64,000 nt of DNA from Annona cherimola (Eukaryota; Streptophyta; Magnoliopsida; Magnoliales; Annonaceae). Below are positions 57,586 to 64,000 of this stretch, piece after piece. Numbering within the stretch: position 1 is the stretch's first letter; each line of letters opens with the position of its first letter. The translations under genes were made by a program, and so were the position numbers. Below the pieces are notes generated by a model. It did not search any database. It saw only the letters and a program-made list of their open reading frames with translations, and had not been told where the DNA came from. Location: the NCBI GenBank assembly GCA_030490835.1, contig CM059972.1:39783452-39847451 (forward strand), written 5' to 3'.

Positions 57586-60500
57586 CTAATTTAGCTCTAT
57601 CATCCCCATATCATTCCTAATCTTGTAAAATGATTCTTTAGCTAGAGGTTTGGTAAAGATATCAGCAATTTGATCCTCTGTTTTCACATATTCTAAGCAC
57701 ACATCATGATTTTCAACATGTTCACGAATAAAATGATGTCTCACATCAATATGTTTGGTTCTAGAATGCAATACAGGATTTTTAGTCAAACAAATTGCAC
57801 TTGTATTATCACATCTAATAGGAATATCAACATAATCAATACTATAGTCTTTCAACTGTTGTTTCATTCAAAGTAATTGGGCACAACAACTACCGGCGGC
57901 TATGTATTCGGCTTCCGCAGTAGATAGTGCAACACTTGTTTGTTTTCTTGAATGCCATGAAACTAGCATATGTCCAAGAAATTGACAAGTTCCACTGGTA
58001 CTTTTTCTATCTACTTTATATCCGGCAAAGTCTGCATCCGAATAGCCGATTAGATCAAAGGTTGACCCCTTTGGATACCATAGTCCAAGATTTGTAGTTT
58101 CTAACAAATATTTAAAAATTCTTTTTACAGCAAGTAGATGTGATTCTTTTGGACATGCTTGGAATCTAGAGCACATACAAACACTAAATAGGATATCGGG
58201 TCTAGAAGCAGTTAAGTATAGCAAGGATCCTATCATGCTTCTATAAAGTGTTTGATCTATACTTTTACCATTTTCGTCCGCATCGATCTTGATTGTAGAG
58301 CTCATTGGAGTGTTTGCTCCTTTGCTATTTTGCATTCCAAACTTCTTGAGCATCTCTCTGGCGTATTTGGACTAATTTAGAAATATTCCTTCACTTTGTT
58401 GCTTGATTTGCAGTCCAAGGAAGAAATTTAATTCTCCCATCATACTCATTTCGAATTCGTTCTGCATTATCTTAGAAAACTCTTGACAAAGTTTTTCGTC
58501 AGTAGCACCAAATATTATGTCATCGACATAAATCTGCACAATTAAAATGTTTTTATTTTTATATTTAATGAACAGAGTAGTGTCTACTTTCCCTTTTTGA
58601 AACTCATGGTCAATCAAAAATTTATTCAATCTTTCATACCAAGCTCTTGGAGCTTGTTTTAGTCCATATAATGCTTTGGTCAATTTATAGACATACTTTG
58701 ATTGATTCTTTTCTCCAAAGCCAGGGGGTTGTTCAACATATACTTCTTCATTCAGATAGCCATTCAAAAATGCACTTTTTACATCTATTTGAAACAATTT
58801 GAAATTCATATGAGAAGCAAATGCTAGTAAAATACGTATGGCTTCTAATCTAGCCACGGGTGCATATGATTCTTCAAAATCAATTCCTTCTTCTTGGGAA
58901 TACCCTTTGGCTACTAATCTTGCCTTGTTTCTAATTACGAGTCCGCTTTCATCTAATTTGTTCCTAAATATCCATTTAGTACCTATGATAGTGTGATTAT
59001 TTGGTCTAGGAACTAAATGCCATACATTGTTCCTTTCGAATTGGTTTAGCTCTTCTTGCATTGCAATCACCCAATTTTCATCATTGAGAGCTTGTTCAAT
59101 GGTATTTGGTTCAATTTTAGATACAAAGGCATATTGACCATAAACGTTTTGTTTTGATCTTCTAGTTTTCACTCCTTCATATATATTTCTAATAACTTGT
59201 TCAATTGGATGGCCATTTTTGAATTTTAAATCAGTTGGAGGTTTGTAAGAAACATTACCTTCACTTACCTCTTTCTCCACGAGATCTTCTGGCTTGAGCT
59301 CGAGTTCCTTTGATTGTTCTTTGCCTTTTGTCTCATCTGCATCACTTTGTTCATCCTCCTTTCTCGGAGTTTGGTTAACTTCATCAAATACAACATGTAT
59401 GGATTCTTCTACAACTTGGTTTCGTTTGTTGAATACTCTATATGCTTTGCTATTTGATGAATAACCAAGGAATATAGCCTCATCGCTTTTAGCATCTAAC
59501 TTTCCCAAGTTAGTTTTTCCATTGTTCAAAACATAACATGTACATCCAAAAGCATGAAAATAAGAAATATTTGGTTTCCTTCCTTTCCATAGTTCATATG
59601 GGGTCTTTTTCAAGATTGCTCGAATGGTAACACGGTTCAATACATGACAAGCTGTACTTACAGCTTCACCCCAAAATTTTTTGGATAGATTGCTCTCATT
59701 TAGCATAGTTCTAGCCATCTCTTGTATAGTTCTATTTTTCCTTTCAACTACTCCATTTTGTTGTGGAGTTCTTGGTGCAGAAAATGTGTGGTGAATTCCT
59801 TTCTCATTACAAAGTTCTATGAATCGTTTATTTTCGAATTCGCCACCATGATCGCTTCTTATGGTCACAATAGTACTTTGTTTTTCATTTTGCACCAAAT
59901 TTGCAAAAATTGCAAACATAGAGAAGGCTTCGTCTTTACTAGTTAAGAGAATTATCCATGTAAATCTTGAAAAATCATCAACTATGACAAATACATATTT
60001 CTTTCCACCAATGGTTAAAATGTCGGATGGCCCATATAGATCCATGTGTAGTAATTCAAGTGGCCTAGTGGTGGAAATCTCCTTTTTGGTAGTGAAAGGC
60101 ATCTTTGGTTGTTTAGATAATTGACATGCCTTACAGATTTTGTCTTTGTCATATTTCAACTTAGGCAAGCCTTCTACCAAACTTTTCTTCCATAAGGTTT
60201 TTATATTTCTCATGTTTATATGTCCAAGCCTTTTATGCCAAACCCATGGATCATTATCAATTGCCATTAGACATTGACCATTCAATTCATCAAGTGAAAC
60301 CAAATATACATTTCCATGTCTTTTTCCACTAAACATGATATGCTCTCCATCAAATACATTACATATAGATGATTCAAACACAACTTTGTATCCTTTATCA
60401 CATAATTGCCTAATGCTCATTAGATTGTGTTTGAGTCCTTCAACAAACAAAACATCTTCCATGCATGCATTTGAAAGGCTATGTATATTTCCTTTACCTT

Positions 60501-60663
60501 TGATTTTACCTTTTTCATTATTGCCAAAAGCAACCACTCCATCATTACAAGGCATAAGTTTGTGAAATAAACTTCTTTCACCGGTCATATGCCTTGAGCA
60601 ACCGCTATCCATAAACCATTCATTGTTTGCCTTTGCCTTAAGACATGTCTGAAAAATAAGCAA
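57586..60663 (-). pseudogene. SIRE-like Ty1/copia pol with two in-frame stops
   Basis: Protease DSG at residues 19-21 ([12 protein letters not shown]). Integrase zinc region WHKRLGH...CKACQ. Catalytic D208, D271 and E307 ([23 protein letters not shown]), an exact D-D-35-E. Copia RT with YVDD at 712-715 and [13 protein letters not shown]. RNase H after the first stop, with STAEAEYIAAGS and TKHIDVRHHF. Stops lie at 58372-58374 (TAG, between RT and the last RT/RNase H part) and just after CCAQLL at 57868-57870 (TGA). Both keep the same frame, so these are point changes in an otherwise full pol. The pol frame is +1 relative to gag and overlaps its end. All catalytic residues are present; RNase H would need readthrough. 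Order PR-INT-RT-RH confirms Ty1/copia. Confidence 0.92.
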
Positions 60664-60670
60664 ATAAATC

Positions 60671-62473
60671 TTATCTTCTTGGTACCCATTTTATGGGTCC
60701 ATTTGGGTTAGTAATATAGATCAATCTTTGTTGTTCTAACTTTGAAAGCCCAAATCTTGTGTTTCTTGGAACCCAAACTAATTTTGCACCATGGTCATAT
60801 AATTTCTTAAAATTACATTTGTAAGTTTTGTGACCCATTTTATTGCAGAAATTACAAGCCATAGGTAATCTTGGAGTAGGCCTCCAAGTATGCAATGGTT
60901 CCATTATTGGTCTTCTAGTCCACTTAAAATTTTTCTTTTGTGGCTTGTATATAGATGCATTTTTAGTTTGATGTTTCTCAAATATTTGTACATTTGATTT
61001 GCTACTTTCTCCTTGCTCAAATGTATGATACCCAAGACCTCTTTTATGTGTTTGGGAGGTCATATTTAAAAACATTTTGACGCTTTCTCCTGGATTAGAG
61101 AACTTAGCTAATGATTCATTTAATGATTTGTTCTCCTTTTTCAGCAGATCATTTTCATCTTTCAATTTGTCTAATCTTTCTGCAAGTTTACCATTTACAA
61201 TTATTGTTGCATCACATTGTCTTTTCTTAATTGTAAACTTGCTTCCTAATTTCTTTATTTCTTCATATAATGAATCATATGCAGTTTGTAGCTCATCTAA
61301 TTCAGTACATTTGAGGCATTCTTGAAAGGAAGAAAAACTTGATTTAGAATGGGAGAGTTTGGAACTTACCTCTTCATCGCTTGTGCATTTTGTTGAGGTA
61401 ATTCGTTCTTCTTGTTCGATTTGTGCCATGCAGCAAATTCTTGCACATTCTTCCGCCTCGTTTTCGTCGGTTGAGGAGTTACTCGTTGTAGATTCCTCAT
61501 CGTTTACATACATGTCTCTACCTTTGTACTTTTGGAATCTTTTGTTGTTCCTTCTATCCTTTCTTTGTTCGTTTGCCTTGCTTTCTTCGGGAGTTGGACA
61601 TTGAGCTTGCATATGTCCCGAACCGCCGCATCGGTAGCATTTGGTTGGTTCTTTCTTCTTCTCTTTGGGAGTTCTTTCCTTGAAGCTTCTGAAAATTTTC
61701 CCTTTCCTCACAAATTTTCTGAAGCGTTTTGTGAGAAGGGCGATTTCATTGTCATTTTGGGAGGAGGAAGAGTCGTCCGAGTTTTCTGCGGCTTTCAAGG
61801 CAATCGCTCTCTTGCCCCTGTGTTGATCCTCGTTTCTCTTCTTAATCAGCTCATGTGACATAAGTGAATTAATTAAGTCTTCAAGCTTTAAAGTGTTTAG
61901 GTCTTTGGCTTCTTCTATTGCAGTGATCTTTGGAGTCCATGATTCAGGTAGAGCTCTTAAGATCTTCATAACCTGCTCAGATTCAGAAATAGCCTTTCCA
62001 AGACCTTTTAAAGCATTAGTGATTTTTGAGAACCTAGCAAACATTTCAGAAATGTTTTCTGTTTCAATCATTCTAAAGTTCTCGAGTTCTCCGATCAAAA
62101 TATTTCTTCTCGTCCCTTGGACTTGAGAAGTTCCTTCATAGATAGATGTTAGTGTATCCCATATCTCCTTGGCGGTTAAACAAGAGGATACTCTATCATA
62201 CTCCGAAGCCGTAAGAGCACAAAATAAAGAGTTCATGGCCTTAGCATTGCTCTTGACGGTTCTTACTTCCTCTTCGGTCCATTTGGAAGCTCGTTCATCG
62301 ATAGGCAGTGTTACACCATCTTGGATAGCAATCCAAGAATCCATATCGGTAGCCATGATGAGTTGCTTCATACGAAGCTTCCAATATCCAAAATTATTCC
62401 CATCAAACAATGGTGGCCTTGTAAAGGATTGGCCTTCAGCAAATGCGGGAATGGAAGTAGATTGGGATGCCAT
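60671..62473 (-). CDS. SIRE-like Ty1/copia gag, 600 aa
   Basis: An intact frame starting [14 protein letters not shown] 35 bases inside the primer site. N-terminal copia gag ([19 protein letters not shown], then an ILRALPESW and ARF-like capsid region, about residues 20-215); zinc knuckle [14 protein letters not shown] at 279-292; acidic Ser-rich stretch about 325-385; coiled coil about 393-455; second knuckle [14 protein letters not shown] at 540-553. The long C-terminal extension with a second knuckle is larger than in most copia gag proteins and fits SIRE/Maximus. It ends at TAA 60673-60671, with pol continuing in the +1 frame, so gag-pol would need a frameshift or has a one-base indel. 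Confidence 0.93.
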   Translation of the reverse strand: MASQSTSIPAFAEGQSFTRPPLFDGNNFGYWKLRMKQLIMATDMDSWIAIQDGVTLPIDERASKWTEEEVRTVKSNAKAMNSLFCALTASEYDRVSSCLTAKEIWDTLTSIYEGTSQVQGTRRNILIGELENFRMIETENISEMFARFSKITNALKGLGKAISESEQVMKILRALPESWTPKITAIEEAKDLNTLKLEDLINSLMSHELIKKRNEDQHRGKRAIALKAAENSDDSSSSQNDNEIALLTKRFRKFVRKGKIFRSFKERTPKEKKKEPTKCYRCGGSGHMQAQCPTPEESKANEQRKDRRNNKRFQKYKGRDMYVNDEESTTSNSSTDENEAEECARICCMAQIEQEERITSTKCTSDEEVSSKLSHSKSSFSSFQECLKCTELDELQTAYDSLYEEIKKLGSKFTIKKRQCDATIIVNGKLAERLDKLKDENDLLKKENKSLNESLAKFSNPGESVKMFLNMTSQTHKRGLGYHTFEQGESSKSNVQIFEKHQTKNASIYKPQKKNFKWTRRPIMEPLHTWRPTPRLPMACNFCNKMGHKTYKCNFKKLYDHGAKLVWVPRNTRFGLSKLEQQRLIYITNPNGPIKWVPRR

Positions 62474-62507
62474 ATCAATAAGATCTCTTTGGTAAACTCA
62501 AAGACCT

Positions 62508-62519
62508 GCTCTGATACCA
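62508..62519 (-). other. Primer-binding site, tRNA-iMet type (SIRE-like element)
   Basis: Minus strand TGGTATCAGAGC, two bases inside the LTR edge at 62522. Confidence 0.9.
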
Positions 62520-62521
62520 CT

Positions 62522-64000
62522 TGTTGGTCCCGAATTAGTGGCAAAACCCAAGAGGGGAGGGGTGAATTGGGTTCTTTAAAAAATCTTTGGTAAATAAAGA
62601 CTTAACCCCTTGAGTAATTAATCCCCTTTTGAAAAGAGCTAGAGAGCAATAAAGATAAAGCAGTAAAAAGAAATATAACACAAGATTTATAGTGGTTCGG
62701 GCAAACCTTCCCTACTCCACTCTTTCAAGCTCACACTCTGTTGTGACTTGGGTTCCACTATGTATTCCACGAATACACTTAGAGTCACCGCTCTCTTCTA
62801 GATTCCAGCTCTAGGGGGCATATACAACTGGAGCCACTTGCTCTCTTCTAGATTCTAGCTCTAGGGGGCATAAACAACTCACATGCAAAAGTAGGTGATG
62901 AGTCTCACTCCAATCACACCCTACTTTGCATATACTTGGTCTTAGCTACCCAAGCTAAATCAAGATTTATACAACAAGACAATGAAATAAATGAAACTAC
63001 ACTTTACAGATTTGTGTAGGCAGATTTAGCTCGAGGAAGAAGTTGTAGATGCAGCGTTGGATGAATATTGTTGAAGGCGCTAGCAACTTGAAGCTTTCTT
63101 CTTCCTTAGAATTTATACGGACCACTCAACAATGGAGAAAAGCAAATAGGAAACCTTTCTTGCACTTCTTTTCTCTCTTTGAACTTTAACGTAGTGTCTT
63201 GTGTTCTCTTGTTGTGTTTTCACGTTCATTTGAGGGTCCTTTTATAGAGGGAAGAAAATATGAACGTTGTGGAGGTTGTTGGCGCACAATAAATGAGCTC
63301 CAACGTTCGAAAATTTGAACGTTATACCCAAGTCGAAGGTGGAGTCGACTTGGGATGCGACTTGGCTACCCAAGTCGCATCTGGAGTCGACTTCGTCTGC
63401 GACTCCAGTTCTTCGGATTCCCAAGTCTTAGGCTTGGTCGACTTGACTTCAGACTTCAGACTTCGACCCAAGTCGATCTTGAAGTCGACTTGGCCTGCGA
63501 CTTGGCTCGGGTTTTGCTGAACCTGATTTGATCTTCAAGTTGTGTTCTTCTATCTTGGATTGGCTTGATTCTTACTTAGATGATTCATGCATATTTGACT
63601 TATGTAGTCTTGATAGACATTGTTTGAATCATTCTTGTATCTTTGTCTTTGAGCTTGATAGACTTGATTTGATGTAGAACATGATTCTTCACTTTGAATT
63701 TGACTTATTTGTTTTTCATCTTGATTTCTTGGACTTGAGTGATAAATCCTCTTGAATAGCTTGAAAACTGCATCTTTGAAGTTTGAACTTCTCAAGTCGT
63801 GGATGGAGTCGACCTGGCCTGCGACTTCACCCAAGTCGCACTTGGAGTCGACTTCGTTTGCGACTTCGTTATGTTCGTTTCCACTTTTCAACTCTGGATA
63901 CTCCAAGTCGATTCTGGAGTCGACTTCGTCTGCGACTTGACTTCCCAAGTCGCAAGTGGAGTCGACTTGACCTGCGACTTCACCTGTTTCCTTTTGGGAT
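62522..64000 (-). repeat. 5' LTR of the SIRE-like element, cut by the window edge
   Basis: Collinear with 53274-54752 and about 98.7% identical by eye. From the 1689-bp partner the outer end is expected near 64210. GTCGAC repeats at about 63335-63510 and 63800-63980. Confidence 0.93.

Noticed and set aside
56925..57589. Long ORFs on both strands rich in Arg/Glu or Ser/Leu
   Set aside because: Low-complexity CT/GA tract; the real ORF starts at 56935 and these overlap its leader.
59722..62593. Many plus-strand ORFs of 60-108 codons
   Set aside because: Antisense shadows of the SIRE-like gag and pol frames.

Overview
The window is intergenic heterochromatin-type DNA from a flowering plant, made almost entirely of nested LTR retrotransposons. 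I see no host protein gene, rRNA or tRNA gene. The plant assignment rests on the element types: a Tekay-like Ty3/gypsy chromovirus, Athila-like Ty3/gypsy elements with an Asp-type primer site, SIRE-like Ty1/copia elements with an extra ORF after pol, and initiator-Met-tRNA primer sites. The species cannot be read from the sequence.

Layout. 1-5605: minus-strand Tekay-like element with an open gag-pol frame running off the left edge and a 1.77 kb 5' LTR. It sits in an older Athila-like element (minus strand, about 5606-32024) whose gag-pol (19607-24374) is heavily broken. That Athila copy is interrupted by two solo LTRs of a long-LTR family, here called LTR-B (7381-19339 minus; 25817-31616 plus, about 5.8 kb). 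The first of these was itself invaded by a solo LTR of a related family, LTR-A (8339-10848, target duplication CAATT), and by a collapsed LTR-A element (11181-17517, ATCAT), which in turn holds an Athila solo LTR (11188-12671, TGGCG). The Athila copy lies in a SIRE-like element (pseudogene and 3' LTR, 32025-35822), which lies in another LTR-B copy (35823-37996). This gives at least six levels of nesting.

37997-40607 has no recognised element except a degenerate tandem repeat. 40608-43882 is a mosaic of LTR-B and Athila-type LTR pieces, including an orientation switch. 43883-53273 holds two plus-strand LTR-A elements; the second has a decayed gag interrupted by a minus-strand LTR-A solo LTR and then by a young SIRE-like element (53274 to beyond 64000) with nearly intact gag, pol and a 535-residue ORF in the env position.

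The most interesting signals are non-coding. (1) All five LTR-A copies that retain this part of the LTR carry an exactly 39-nt segment bounded by a 3' splice-site-like and a GTAAGC 5' splice-site-like sequence. Together with an upstream TATA box and donor, and a TACTAAC branch-point-like site before the gag ATG, this suggests a spliced leader that would remove the primer site. (2) LTR-B carries a roughly 49-bp-period array of short hairpins with paired changes in their stems. (3) LTR-A internal regions begin with tandem roughly 83-bp units that repeat the primer-binding site. (4) Each Athila LTR carries two or three copies of a 16-bp palindrome. (5) SIRE LTRs and the leader of their third ORF share GTCGAC-rich repeats.
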